Assembly (NCBI GenBank): GCA_034231615.1
Contig: CM067312.1
Coordinates: 9,088,696 to 9,152,695 of the forward strand
DNA length: 64,000 nt
Reading direction: 5' to 3'
Source: Meghimatium bilineatum
Lineage: Eukaryota > Mollusca > Gastropoda > Stylommatophora > Philomycidae
Shown: positions 43,285-55,614 of the stretch, one piece after another
Numbering within the stretch: the first letter of the stretch is position 1
How the letters are laid out: every line of letters begins with the position of its first letter
Notes under the pieces: model-generated
The model's input: only the letters and a program-made list of their open reading frames with translations
What the model was told of the DNA's origin: nothing
Databases searched by the model: none
Made by a program: the position numbers and the translations under genes

Positions 43285-43510
43285 CGAGGCCGAAAGAGAA
43301 GCAAATAATGACCACACTGTAATCTTCACTGCATGTGGTAAGAAGCGACTAAAGAGGTTTTCGTATTTAGGGGCAAAGTGTCGCATAAGACATGCTGAAA
43401 TCGAATGTGTCGGGTCAAAAGGCGCAAATATTTCAGCAAAGTTATAGACCCAGATACAACGCATTCGGTTCTCTAGCCTGAATCCTGCTAATCAGCCGGG
43501 CTTTACTGGA
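43285..43510 (+). mobile_element. SINE family B copy
   Basis: GAGGCCGAAAGAGAAGCAAA through AAGAAGCGACTAAAGAGGTT and CTGAATCCTGCTAATCAGCC. Confidence 0.7.
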
Positions 43511-44029
43511 GAAGCGGGAAGAGTATTTCAGATCTCAATGGCACATACATAATAAACATAACTAAATGGATATGTTCTGTCGTAATAGAGACATGATACT
43601 CCCTTCCGAACTCCTATATGTGATATAAATAACTCTTCTATGTTATTATTTGATAAGACTACTTGCAGTACGGTTATTCTATACTGATTCAGCAATATCT
43701 ACGATGGTGGTGTCAAAATTAAATTCTGTAAGTTAATTAAACCAGAGAACATCATGCCACAAACACCCAAATACTTGTGTAAAGTCAGGGATATTGTTGT
43801 ATAGATTAAGCTGAATACTTTTTTTCATTAAGTTCGGATGTTGAAGATTTGTTCCACAGTGTGCTTCTGTTTACTATAAAACTAATTTATTATTCTACAC
43901 GTATTTCTTCCGACTTGTGCTTTATTCTGTTCCGAATTATTTAGCCTGCCTTTATTTGGGTGTGTTATAAGACTAATAGGATCAAACAGAAGAAGAAGAG
44001 ATCATATGAGTAATGAAGAGATTACAAGA

Positions 44030-44225
44030 ACTATTGCAACAACATCATACAAATTGCAACAACATCATACATATTGTAACAACATCATACATATTGCAAC
44101 AACATCATACATATTGCAACAACATCATACATATTGCAACAACATCATACATATTGGAACAACATCATACATATTGTAACAACATTATACATATTGCAAC
44201 AACATTATACATATTGCAACAACAG
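44030..44225. repeat. 20-bp minisatellite, about 10 copies
   Basis: AACATCATACATATTGCAAC. Confidence 0.92.
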
Positions 44226-44229
44226 AGAC

Positions 44230-44470
44230 TGAAATTGTTCGTCCCCTTAATGAGAATGAAACCTTATTGGCCAGCTGCAAGAGCATACAACATGAAAATG
44301 TAAACATCAAGATACAGAGGAAGGCCAAGAAGAAGATGGATTTAATGAGTTACAAACATTCTGAGACGTCACAATATTACTGCATATCAGTGACAAAACG
44401 TGCCATAACCCGACAACCGATCGTCATTCAGTCCTGAGACCCCTCACAACAAGAGCAGAGAAAATACAAT
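44230..44470 (+). mobile_element. LINE C-terminal remnant
   Basis: The + strand reads RYRGRPRRRWI then VTNILRRHNITAYQ across stops, the usual LINE RGRPxxRW segment. It follows the 20-bp array directly. Confidence 0.6.
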
Positions 44471-44814
44471 ATAGAGATAAAAGTAAGTGTTCAATAAAAT
44501 GTTATTTATACAAAAGTTCCGCTGAAGAGATTTTGTATAAGACATTATAAAAAAACTAAAAAAGCGAAATGGAAAATTGTGTTTGTTGTTTTTGATTTTC
44601 TATTTTATAGCCTCCCTAGGCAATATTGTTTATGTCTATTTGAAAGCATCTTGGATAGTTTAGTTTATTTGAAGCACATATGATACTCTTCATTTCTCAT
44701 TACATTTGCTATCATTGATTCGGTAGGGACTAGTAATTTATCATCATTGCTGACACCATTAACCCTGATTCTTAACTAGTATTCTGACGCACTGGGCATC
44801 ACAACGAGTGCTCG

Positions 44815-44950
44815 TTCTCCGGTCAAGCAGCCGTTCAAGCAGCTGTTCAAGCAGCCGTTCAAGCAGCTGTTCAAGCAGCCGTTCAAGCAGCAGTTCAAGA
44901 AGCTGTTCAAGCAGCAGTTCAAGCAGCTGTTCAAGCAGCCGTTCAAGAGT
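44815..44950. repeat. 12-bp array, about 11 copies
   Basis: AGCAGCCGTTCA, alternating with AGCAGCTGTTCA. Confidence 0.92.
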
Positions 44951-45114
44951 ATACAGATTCCAAAGTCCCTGTCAGATGTTAATTATGCAATTTTCGAATT
45001 TTTCCAAAGGGGACGCACTTTATTCCCTCATCCATAGCGACTCACATTTCTGTCATTTTTTGTATGTTCACACTATCACCGACTGCATCGTAGATTTCTG
45101 TCTATAGTAAATTT

Positions 45115-45800
45115 ATTTCTGACGTTATTAGGTTGTTGCTATCTCTTGTCACTGACGTTATTAGGTTGTTGCTATCTCTTGTCACTGACGTTATTTGGTT
45201 GTTGCTATCTCTTGTCACTGACGTTATTAGGTTGTTGCTATCTCTTGTCACTGACGTTATTACTCGTAGGTTGTTGCTATCTCTTGTCACTGACGTTATT
45301 AGGTTGTTGCTATCTCTTGTCACTGAGGTTATTAGGTTGTTGCTATCTCTTGTCACTGATGTTATTAGGTTGTTGCTATCTCTTGTCACTGACGTTATTA
45401 GGTTGTTGCTATCTCTTGTCACTGACGTTGTTAGGTTGTTGCTATCTCTTGTCACTGCCGTTATTAGGTTGTTGCTATCTCTTGTCACTGACGTTATTAG
45501 GTTGTTGCTATCTCTTGTCACTGACGTTATTAGGTTGTTGCTATCTCTTGTCACTGACGTTATTAGGTTGTTCCTATCTCTTGTCACTGACGTTATTAGG
45601 TTGTTGCTATCTCGTGTCACTGACGTTATTAGGTTGTTGCTATCTCTTGTCACTGACGTTATTAGGTTGTTGCTATCTCTTGTCACTGACGTTATTAGGT
45701 TGTTGCTATCTCTTGTCACTGACGTTATTAGGTTGTTGCTATCGCTTGTCACTGACGTTATTAGGTTGTTCCATCTCTTCTTACTGCCGTTATTAGGTTG
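45115..45800. repeat. 33-bp minisatellite, about 20 copies
   Basis: GACGTTATTAGGTTGTTGCT followed by ATCTCTTGTCACT. Open in two + frames and one - frame over about 250 codons. Confidence 0.95.
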
Positions 45801-46399
45801 CTTCCATCTCTTCACTAACTTACCATCAACCACATCATTTCCCGCATTATCAGCTTCGTTTTTCATTGCCTCTGATTCATAAATGACTTAGGCAATTTAT
45901 CACGTGACCTTCAATTGTAATATAAGAGCTTGCAACACAAAATGAAAACATAAACTGACAGGCCCATTTTGACTATTTCCGTGAATTTCGGTTGTCGTTC
46001 TTGTCTATTTTTGACAACGACTCCAAGTATATTAATAGTGGCCTACGAAAAAAACACAACAATAATAAAAAATGTAATGAATAAAGTCCTAATTAATTCT
46101 GTACAGATGTCTTCTAATGACAAGGGTCACGGTGTATCCACACAACACTTTAGACAATCGAGTTGTTGACATGCACTTTCTCAACATGCACTTTTCTGTC
46201 TTACAGTACACGCTTTGCGAGTCTGAGAGTATCATCGTGTCAGTTGGTGTTTGGTTGCTAACCAACTGAGGGCAATCCTCACTGCTTCTATTCATGTTTG
46301 ATGTGACAGTGGATTAAGCAGGCGATTTCTCAATCATCTTTCTGCCACTCTTGTAGGAAAAACAAATACAATAACAACACATTACCACTTATTAATTTC
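45801..46399. other. No gene seen
   Basis: Unique sequence; short ORFs only. Confidence 0.5.
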
Positions 46400-46870
46400 T
46401 CTGTTGACTGACCGATCTGTGTATATTATTGTATCTTGTAGTTTTCTGTTAGTTATTCCTCTAGAGCCAAAGACGGCACATATGACGGATGTCATAGTAT
46501 TTGATGTCTCTCGTTTCTTTGCAATGTGCTTCAGATCTTCATTGTTTTTGATACCGATTGTGAAACGTTTTCTTGTAATAGTTATACGTAAAGTTTCTTT
46601 TGGTCTTCCTCATTTTCTCTTGCCCTTTGGTGACCACACCAAAGCTTGACAGGAGAGTCTTTTGGTATCCATTCGTAGCGCGTGTCCAATGTAATTCCAG
46701 CGACGCTTTCTATTATAGGTGGATACATATTCTTATTTTGCTTCTTGTCTGACAACTGTGTTTGATTTAAAGTCTAACCAAAATATGTTCAGTAGCCTTC
46801 TAAGATATTTATTTTCGAAGATATTTAAGCTCTGTTCTAGGTTTGATGTTGCTCCTGAATCCATTTCAGT
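46400..46870 (-). mobile_element. LINE C-terminal remnant
   Basis: The - strand reads KRRWNYIGHALRMDTKRLSC, WSPKGKRK, then GRPKETLR, matching the 9.7-kb copy. Confidence 0.7.
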
Positions 46871-47011
46871 AACACACATATTTAATTTAAACGATATTAA
46901 TGTGTTAAATTAATGATCAACCAGTTATTGATTCAGCAAGAAAGAAAAAACATCCCTCTATCACATAAACTGGAACCTGAAATCTGTGCAGCTGGATAAA
47001 TACTTGTACCG

Positions 47012-47071
<60 letters not shown>
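47012..47071. repeat. (CAAT)n microsatellite
   Basis: About 15 CAAT units. Confidence 0.95.
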
Positions 47072-47074
<3 letters not shown>

Positions 47075-47084
47075 GTGCCGTGCC

Positions 47085-47300
47085 GATGGCGATCATGTTT
47101 ATCCACGACTCTCTGTCTCTTGTGTTGTCAGTAAGCTTGTTTTATGAACTTCTACCGTGCCACAATACTAGTCCATCTAACTTCTCTCTTTGTCGTTGCC
47201 TATCTCTTCTCCCCTTGATCTTTCCAGTTGCATGTACCGTCACCTCTGTTCTAATGTCAGAATATTTCCGATATACTTGATATAATGACAGTTGTATTAC
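47085..47300 (-). mobile_element. LINE 3'-end remnant
   Basis: The - strand reads ATGKIKGRRDRQRQREKLDG then LVLWHGRSS, the same end as 41.8 kb. Confidence 0.7.
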
Positions 47301-47429
47301 TTCATTTGTCAGAGAATTGTTATATTTGTCCAGCTCCACTGATTTACTGCATTTACATACTTCTGTCAATTCATATACGCCGATAAACGTGTCTTCTGCT
47401 TCATGCATCTATTTCCACGCTTGGTTCAT

Positions 47430-47840
47430 TATGCCTTTGGTTCATCTATGTGTCTCATCTATCTTTGTTTCATCTATGTGTCTCATCTATCTTTGGTTCA
47501 TCTATGTGTCTCATCTATCTTTGTTTCATCTATGTGTCTCATCTATCTTTGTTTCATCTATGTGTCTCATCTATCTTTGTTTCATCTATGTGTCTCATCT
47601 ATCTTTGTTTCATCTATGTGTCTCATCTATCTTTGTTTCATCTATGTGTCTCATCTATCTTTGTTTCATCTATGTGTCTCATCTATCTTTGTTTCATCTA
47701 TGTGTCTCATCTATCTTTGTTTCATCTATGTGTCTCATCTATCTTTGTTTCATCTATGTGTCTCATCTATCTTTGTTTCATCTATGTGTCTCATCTATCT
47801 ATGTGTCTCATCTATCTTTGTTTCATCTATGTGTTGGTGT
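47430..47840. repeat. 28-bp minisatellite, about 14 copies
   Basis: TTTGTTTCATCTATGTGTCT then CATCTATC. Confidence 0.93.
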
Positions 47841-48129
47841 AAGGGGTAGTGGTCGTTGTTGCCGCATAGAGGTATACCATAACATGTACCACTCAACATC
47901 GTCCCTTAATGTTGAGAAAATCTGGAAATAATTAAATAGCAGTAATATATGTATCTTTAGTACATCCTAGCACTATCCACACACCCTCAGTTTGGATTTT
48001 TTCCAATCTATGCACTTATGTATATGACAGTGTGAGGAGATTGAGGGCATAATCTATGACAAATAACACTAGTGTTTGCAACAGATATGAACTATCACCA
48101 TACTAGAACTAGTTGTCCTAGGAGGCTGC

Positions 48130-48300
48130 GTTATGAATTCTAGTTACCATCTCTGTTCACTATTATCTTTCTTTTCTCGATGTTAATTTCTATGGCATAG
48201 CTAAAGAGAGTTTCTTTTGTCAAATTTAGAAGTAAGTTCTTGAAGTTTTCCTCACTTAGTCATAACATATGAATGTCATTAGCAAACCCGCCATAAAAAT
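48130..48300 (-). mobile_element. LINE RT active-site remnant
   Basis: The - strand reads FYGGFANDIHML, a stop, then LSEENFKNLLLNLTKETL and AIEINIEKRK. This aligns with the (F/Y)ADD box and following EIN-KTK region of LINE reverse transcriptases, with the first catalytic Asp of the pair changed to Asn. Confidence 0.75.
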
Positions 48301-49000
48301 GAATTTAATCTGCAAACTTCAGTCATAAAATATGAATGTCATTTGCAAACAGTCATAAAATATGAATGTCATTTGCAAACTTCAGTCATAAAATATGAAT
48401 GTCATTTGCAAACTTCAGTCATAAAATATGAATGTCATTTGCAAACTTCAGTCATAAAATATGAATGTAATCTGAAAACTTCAGTCATAAATGTGAATGT
48501 CATCGGCAAACTTCAGTCATAAAATATGAATGTAATCTGCAAACTTCAGTCATAAAATGTGAATGTCATGTGCAAACTTCAGTCATAAAATATGAATGTC
48601 ATTTGCAAACTTCAGTCATAAAATATGAATGTCATTTACAAACCTCAGTCATAAAATATGAATGTAATCTGCAAACCTGTCTTAAAATAGAATGTCATTT
48701 GCAAACCTGTCATAAAATATAAATGTCATCTGCAAACCTCAGTCATAAAATATGAATGTAGTTTACAAACTTCAGTCATAAATATGAATGTCATGTGCAA
48801 ACTTCAGTCATAACATATGAATGTAATCTGCAAACCTCAGTCATAAAATATGAATGTCATTTGCAAACCTCAGTTATAAAATATGAATGTAATCTGCAAA
48901 CCTCAGTCATAAAATATGAATGTCATTTGCAAACCTGTCATAAAATATGAATGTAATCTGCAAACCTCAGTCATAAAATATGAATGTCATCTGTAAACCT
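48240..49000. repeat. 33-bp minisatellite derived from LINE RT catalytic box
   Basis: About 21 units of TCATAAAATATGAATGTCAT plus TTGCAAACYTCAG. On the - strand each encodes FANDIHIL-stop-LK or FADYIHIL. It is continuous with the LINE segment at 48130-48300. Confidence 0.85.
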
Positions 49001-50472
49001 GTTTAACATTGTGTTGGTGATACGAATGGGTTAATTAGTGATGCGTAATTATACAGCAGCAGCGAAATAGCTTTGTCCTATGCAAGATAAGCTTGAATAA
49101 TTTGTGTACAGTCATTGGACGAATAGGACTAACATGCAATTTTTTTTCAACAGGATATAAAAACATGAAAATGTTTAACAAGATGCAGTTCTGATCTTCA
49201 GCCTGTCACTTTGCATGACAGCATTCCGTCATTTTATTTACTAATGTCATCACACTGGCAACCGAAGAACTAGAGATTTATTAGCAATCCCTTAGAACAA
49301 GACTGATTTAATACAGTTCTTTTATGCCGTAGAAGATAGAGATTGAAAAATAGAGATTGACACTAGAGTGCTGTCATTAGTAAATATACTTCTCATTTGA
49401 TACTTATTTACTGTAGTGTTGTGATCATTAAGCGCATGTCATTCTTTTCGTGAATGAACCAGATCATGTAGAAAGTTAGTGTTTGCTTTTAATAGAATTT
49501 GACAGTCTTTCACAGTGAGACATTTTGAATAGGACTTTCCAGAAGAAATATAGTCTTCTAAAAATTAGTGGCAATGCATTTTATTTAAATATGTCAAAAG
49601 CCAGGATGTAGTGACACATGTTCACATCAGATCGCCTCTAAAATTGTGTTCTCGATCAAGTGTTAGCGTTCATTTTGAACTTCATGTCTGAAGAAAATCG
49701 GTAACTAAATAATGAAAAATATAATGAACAAACTCTTAATATTTCAATGAAAACAAAAATAGGCTTAAAACACCAACTTGAAATAAATGTTATCTCTTTA
49801 AACAGGACAATTGGAATAAATGTAATGCATGTCTCGTGGTTGAATGGTTAAACATAGATCAATGTCGTCATAGTGAGGTCTAAGGTTGGAAATCAGGAAG
49901 TGTTTTGTTAATTAAACTTCAAAAGAAGACACTTAATTAAAATTGAAGTTATTTTTTTTTTGGGTGAGACACATCCCTGTCAACCGCAAACGAAATTCTA
50001 TTTTACTCTGCCAGGACCATACAGCATAATGAAGCGTGTATTTCACGTAATCCTGCCACCAGAATGTAGCCATAATAAAATAATATAGTCACCCTGATAA
50101 AAAATCACCTTACAATAATTCGATTACATTTTGATTAACAAATCAGAAATTCTTTATTTCACATACCTGTCTATACGTCCTCATGGCCGGGTGATATTTA
50201 GTTCTGGTCTGAGATACCTTGACTATTTATCGGGTGATCGGCACTAAGTAAGATGTCGTATGATGGACACACCAAAACAGATGTTGTAGCAGAAGGCAAC
50301 CAGTGTCATACGAAAACGACTTAACTTTTATAGTAACAATTCCTTTATATTGGATTATAGTAGTAACAGCCAAGAGGGTAGTTCTCTAAAATTCTCACAA
50401 AACTCACAGCAAGAAAACCACATTGTAATCGTTAAAAGTTAAAATTTTCCAATTACAAAATAATTACTAACA
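49001..50472. other. No gene seen
   Basis: AT-rich unique DNA. A faint tRNA-SINE-like head (CTCGTGGTTGAATGGTTAAA) lies near 49840. Confidence 0.45.
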
Positions 50473-50705
50473 ATGCCAGGTCCAATAGTCAATAATTATA
50501 AAGTAATTATTAACTTGCCGAGTCCAATAGTCAATAACTATAAAGTAATTATTAACTTACCGAGTCCAATAGTCAATAACTATAAAGTAATTATTAACTT
50601 GCCGAGTCCAATAGTCAATAACTATAAAGTAATTATTAACGTGCCGAGTCCAATAGTCAATAACTATAAAGTAATTATTAACTTGCCGAGTCCAATAGTC
50701 AATAA
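50473..50705. repeat. 42-bp minisatellite, about 6 copies
   Basis: AGTCCAATAGTCAATAACTA and TAAAGTAATTATTAACTTGC. Confidence 0.92.
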
Positions 50706-51545
50706 TTTTGTGGCGTTATCAAAAAGAAAAATGGTAGCTAAACGAAAATATTGTAGCCACTAACTGATAATTCTATATTTCTGCTATAGTTATGATGATT
50801 CACCTAAGAAAAAGTAATATTAGATTAAATTAAACGAATATAAAAATCGTGCAGAAGTTTCACATCTTTAATACAAACAAAATCACAATCCGACATCTGT
50901 GAATACCTTTATCTACGTAACGCTAATATTATCGTTCGTTAGAATTATTTGAAGATTTGTGTCTGCAACACTTAGGTATTTTCAGCTGCTCTCATATTTA
51001 TTGTAAGATCGGCCTAGACCACGCGCTGTGTGTTGAAATCTATCTTACTGTCGTTGCGCGTTATACTTCTAGCTCAGTGATTTTCAGCTTGATTTATCAC
51101 TGTTCCCCGTTCAAACCCGTATTTAGGATGAATGAGTGATTGGGGAATTTAACACCAGTCAGGAAGTCCGAAAATAATATTGAGTATCAGGAATAAGTCA
51201 AATAGCGGGTTACCTTCGCCTTACTGGTTTACACAAAAATTCATTAAAAATTCAACAAACAAAAAAAATCTTTAAAATTAAAAAAATATAAAACAGACAA
51301 AGCAGATATTATTTACGTATTTTTTTACTTTACATAAAATTCCACAGATAGTATACGGAATTAAAACCAGGTTCGTTCGGCTGGCACATATTCGCCTTGC
51401 ATATTGAGTCAATATGATTTTCGAATTCGATCACACCGCATTTATACAAAAAAGATGCGATTCATTACGGGAAGAGTAACAGAATTTTACGAAATAAACC
51501 ATAACATTACTTAACAAACGAAATTTCGATAAAGACGCATAAACT
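50706..51545. other. No gene seen
   Basis: Unique AT-rich DNA downstream of the 42-bp array. Confidence 0.5.
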
Positions 51546-51905
51546 TCAAGTGGCGCAGATGGACGTGAATTGCTCTTGGGCAATCCCAGTGTTTCCAGAT
51601 AACCAATATTCTAAACGAATCTCCTCGTGGTGCACCTTCAAATTGCTTGAAAACTCGTGCGAAACGATGTAACAAACTTTATGTAGCGTGTCCGGACAGT
51701 GCAGACTGTGATGGACTGAGAGCTGTTTGCACAAGACAAGCACTATCTCTGAAATAGAACCTCTCGGCCACCACAACGAAAACACTGCCGCAGCATAGTG
51801 CAAGACAGACCGGTCTGGCCTGCTGGGCTGCCATGTACAAAAGCTTACAAAGGCGAAAACAATGATCACGTTTGTGGAGATTAAAAGGTATGTCGCTTGA
51901 GTCAC
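51546..51905 (-). CDS. Hypothetical small ORF with N-terminal hydrophobic segment
   Basis: A 119-codon ORF in a stretch free of tandem repeats and more GC-rich than its surroundings. The N-terminus (TYLLISTNVIIVFAFVSFC, residues about 5-23) could be a signal peptide or anchor. The remainder has four more Cys and mixed polar composition with no low-complexity bias. I recognise no family, poly(A) signal or splice site, and it may be chance. Confidence 0.22.
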   Translation of the reverse strand: MTQATYLLISTNVIIVFAFVSFCTWQPSRPDRSVLHYAAAVFSLWWPRGSISEIVLVLCKQLSVHHSLHCPDTLHKVCYIVSHEFSSNLKVHHEEIRLEYWLSGNTGIAQEQFTSICAT

Positions 51906-52143
51906 AGGGGACCGTAGAGAAAGCGAAGTAACTGACTTGTAAATATTCGCTCGTCGGAGGCTTTTCTTGCCCTATTGACTACAAGCCACAACACAACAAT
52001 ATTGCGAACCACTACCAGAGGCTGCTACTTTGTTTTTTTCATTGATTTACGACACGTGAGTGCCACGCAATAGGGTAGTGTTGTGCCGTGTTTCTTTTGA
52101 TAGGTAAAAAATACGTCAAAAACAGGACTCCGGTAAGTGGATG

Positions 52144-52408
52144 GGTACAGTACAAGTAGACGCCACCACATAGTCGAGTTATTTCCCTTGTCTATGTAAA
52201 TTTCATCTTCATAATTTAATAATTGAAATATTAATTTATTTTAGGGTTTTTGTTAGGGCTAGGGTTAAGATAGTTTTGTTTTACATAACTAATACTAACC
52301 CTAACCCTAAATATATAAATATTTCAATTATTAAATGATGAACATGAAATTTAGACATAGACAAGGGAGATAACTCGACAATGTGGTGGCGTCTACTTGT
52401 ACTGTACC
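52144..52408. mobile_element. Foldback MITE with long inverted repeats
   Basis: A 265-bp element of two inverted arms of about 120 bp each. The arms begin GGTACAGTACAAGTAGACGC on each strand and share CTCCCTTGTCTATGT-type text. The 8-bp sequence AGTGGATG flanks both ends (52136-52143, 52409-52416). Near the centre both arms contain telomere-like TTAGGG. An 8-bp TSD points to a hAT-, P- or Merlin-like source; no transposase is present. Confidence 0.9.
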
Positions 52409-52577
52409 AGTGGATGTTTCCGTACGTTTAGTTCTATGATCTTCTATATTATTCGCTGTACTTGTGTACATGCGAAGGTAGCATAGTAAGAACATTGAAA
52501 ACATACAGAAAACAATGTTCCTGCTTGAGAACAAGCTTTCAGCCGTCTTCCGATTTAACAGGTTGTGGGGAATGGTA

Positions 52578-52672
52578 AACACAGGCTACCATACCATCCC
52601 GGTACAGGCTACCATACCATCCCGGTACAGGCTACCATACCATCCCGGTACAGGCTACCATACCATCCCGGT
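52578..52672. repeat. 23-bp array, 4 copies
   Basis: GGCTACCATACCATCCCGGT ACA. Confidence 0.92.
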
Positions 52673-52919
52673 ACGAAGAAAATGTGGATAGAAGTTCAGA
52701 TTTGGACGAGGTGTTCACAATGTTGATGTACGAAACCTTGGCCAAGAGGACGAACCAAGTTCAACTTTACTGTTCGAGCAATTTCCTATACCAGGACTAG
52801 ACTCACAGTTGAAATAGAGGTCAGTACCCAATGACACAGAGGGGATTCACGAGATAAGTTTAGTAACATCGGAACACCTCGTGCGGGATAGACATAATCA
52901 TTCCAAGTGAACATTTACA

Positions 52920-53600
52920 CAAGCTAAACATTTATATAAGGTACATATTTACAATAAGGTGAACATTAACATAAGATGAACATTTACACAAGGTGAACAT
53001 TTATACAAGGTGGACATTTACAGAAGTTTAACATTTACAGAAAGTGAATATTTACATAAAGTGAATATTGACATAAAGTGAATATTTACATAAAGTGAAT
53101 ATTGACATAAAGTGAATATTTACATAAAGTGAATATTGACATAAAGTGAATATTTACATAAAGTGAATATTGACATAAAGTGAATATTGACATAAAGTGA
53201 ATATTGACATAAAGTGAATATTGACATAAAGTGAATATTGACATAAAGTGAATATTTACATAAAGTGAATATTTACATGAAGTGAATATTTACATAAAGT
53301 GAATATTGACATAAAGTGAATATTGACATAAAGTGAATATTTACATAAAGTGAATATTGACATAAAGTGCTTATTGACATAAAGTGAATATTGACATAAA
53401 GTGAATATTTACTTAAAGTGAATATTTACATAAAGTGAATATTGACATAAAGTGAATATTGACATAAAGTGAATATTGACATAAAGTGAATATTGACATA
53501 AAGTGAATATTTACATAAAGTGAATATTTACATAAAGTATACATTTGCATAAGATGATAATTTACATAAGGTGAACATTTGCATAAGGTAAACATTTACA
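52920..53600. repeat. 17-bp minisatellite, about 35-40 copies
   Basis: ATAAAGTGAATATTGAC and ATAAAGTGAATATTTAC, with more divergent units (AAGGTGAACATTTACAT) at both edges. Confidence 0.93.
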
Positions 53601-53607
53601 TAAGGTG

Positions 53608-53655
53608 AACTTTGCCTTTGTTGCGGAGACGGCACTTAATGATGATGATGATGAT
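53608..53655 (+). mobile_element. LINE extreme 3' end with GATGAT tail
   Basis: TTGCGGAGACGGCACTTAAT followed by (GATGAT)n. The same TGGAGACGGCACTTGATGATG is at 55623-55645. Confidence 0.6.
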
Positions 53656-53744
53656 CATTTAGAAAAGGGGAAAGCTTACATAATGGGAAGTTCTAATTCT
53701 ACCCTTTTCTGACAGTAATCTCTTACACACAATAGGGCTGATTG

Positions 53745-54040
53745 CTGCTTTCTTTGAACATGTGAACAACTCCAGATTGATCATTAATGTTTTTGAACAT
53801 CAGAGTAACTTGTGACTAACCTGTGCTTTCTTTGAACATCTGAACAACTCGAGACTGACCGTGGCTTTCTTTGAACATCTGAACAACTCGAGACTGACCG
53901 TGGCTTTCTGTGAACATCTGAACAACTCGAGACTGACCGTGGCTTTCTTTGAACATCTGAACAACTCGAGACTGACCGTGGCTTTCTTTGAACATCTGAA
54001 CAACTCGAGACTGACCGTGGCTATCTTTGAACATAGACAA
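53745..54040. repeat. 39-bp minisatellite, about 7 copies
   Basis: CTTTCTTTGAACATCTGAAC followed by AACTCGAGACTGACCGTGG. Confidence 0.92.
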
Positions 54041-54334
54041 TCCGATGCTGACTGATATTTTATTTGAAGATCTGGATGACCTCAGACTAAAATTATTTAG
54101 CTTGTTACTTGTGTTAATTTTCAAATGTGTATTTCTAAGTAAATCTCACAAAATACATAATTATATTTTTCACTTTGCTCGAAGTCAATTTCTTATCAAG
54201 ATAAAAAATTATAGATATTTTGATCTGAAATAGATATTTTAAGAATTGGGATTACTGAACTCACTGATGTAACTTAAAAGTGTTACTGGTGTGGTTAGTT
54301 ATTGAAAACTGGGGGCGTCTTAATGGTCGCATTT

Positions 54335-54530
54335 TTTGTTACTTATGTAAGCTTGTATTTCCTTTAGTATCGCTGTATGACATTTGTTACTTATGTAAGC
54401 TTGTATTTACTTTAGTAGCGCTGTATGACATTTGTTACTTATGTAAGCTTGTATTTCCTGTATTAGCGCTGTATGGTATTTGTTACTTATGTAAGCTTGT
54501 ATTTCCTGTAGTAACGCTGTATGGTATTTG
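54335..54530. repeat. 48-bp array, 4 copies
   Basis: TTTGTTACTTATGTAAGCTT then GTATTTCCTTTAGTATCGCT. It runs straight into the next array. Confidence 0.9.
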
Positions 54531-55420
54531 AGATGGAGGTTGACAAATGATAGTGTCGCACTTATTTGAAATGGAGGCTGATAACGTGATAGTGTTGCAC
54601 TTATTTGAGATGGACGTAGACAACGTGATAGTGTCGCACTTATTTGAGATGGAGGTTGACAACGTGATAGTGTCGCACTTATTTGAGATGGAGGCTGACA
54701 ACGTGATAGTGTCGCACTTATTTGAGATGGAGGTTGACAACGTGATAGTGTCGCACTTATTTGAGATCGAGGTTGACAACGTGATAGTGTCGCACTTATT
54801 TGAGTTGGACGTTGACAACGTGATAGTGTCGCACTTATTTGAGATGGAGGTTGACAACGTGATAGTGTCGCACTTATTTGAGATGGAGGTTGACAACGTG
54901 ATAGTGTCGCACTTATTTGAGATGGACGTTGACGACGTGATAGTGTCGCACTTATTTGAGATGGAGGTTGACAACGTGATAGTGTCGCACTTATTTGAGA
55001 TGGACGTTGACAACGTGATAGTGTCGCACTTATTTGAGATGGAGGTTGACAACGTGATAGTGTCGCACTTATTTGAGATGGAGATTGACAAATGATAGTG
55101 TCGCACTTATTTGAGATGGAGGCTGATAACTTGATAGTGTCGCACTTATTTGAGATGAAGGTTGACAAATGATAGTGTCGCACTTATTTGAGATGGAGGT
55201 TGACAAATGATAGTGTCGCACTTATTTGAGATGTAGGTTGACAAACGATAGTGTCGCACTTATTTGAGATGGAGGTTGACAAATGATAGTGTCGCACTTA
55301 TTTGAGATGGAGTTTGACAACGTGATAGTGTCGCACTTATTTGAGATGGAGGTTGACAAATGATAGTGTCGCACTTATTTGAGATGGAGGCTGATAACGT
55401 GATAGTGTCGCCCTTATTTA
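54525..55420. repeat. 39-bp minisatellite, about 23 copies
   Basis: GATAGTGTCGCACTTATTTG then AGATGGAGGTTGACAACGT. Inner units carry AACGTG and several outer ones AAATG. Confidence 0.95.
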
Positions 55421-55614
55421 ATGATGTTGTTCAAGACTCATTCGATCAAATTGTTTGCCTGAAGAACTCATGATCTGCATAGATTCCTACGTCATCGTGA
55501 CTATTTTCAGTGGTCAGTTCGACCATGTTAACATGTTTTTAAAATATCTTATTCAGTAATGGTTATGTTGACTGCTGCACGCGTTTTCTCTCTCCCCAAA
55601 AATGGAGGAATTTG

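Noticed and set aside
45102-45882. 250-codon ORFs on both strands
   Set aside because: All are translations of the 33-bp array; openness follows from a stop-free unit of 11 codons, with no start context or unique sequence.
54407-55183. 258- and 207-codon ORFs
   Set aside because: Overlapping frames of the 39-bp array, no independent coding evidence.
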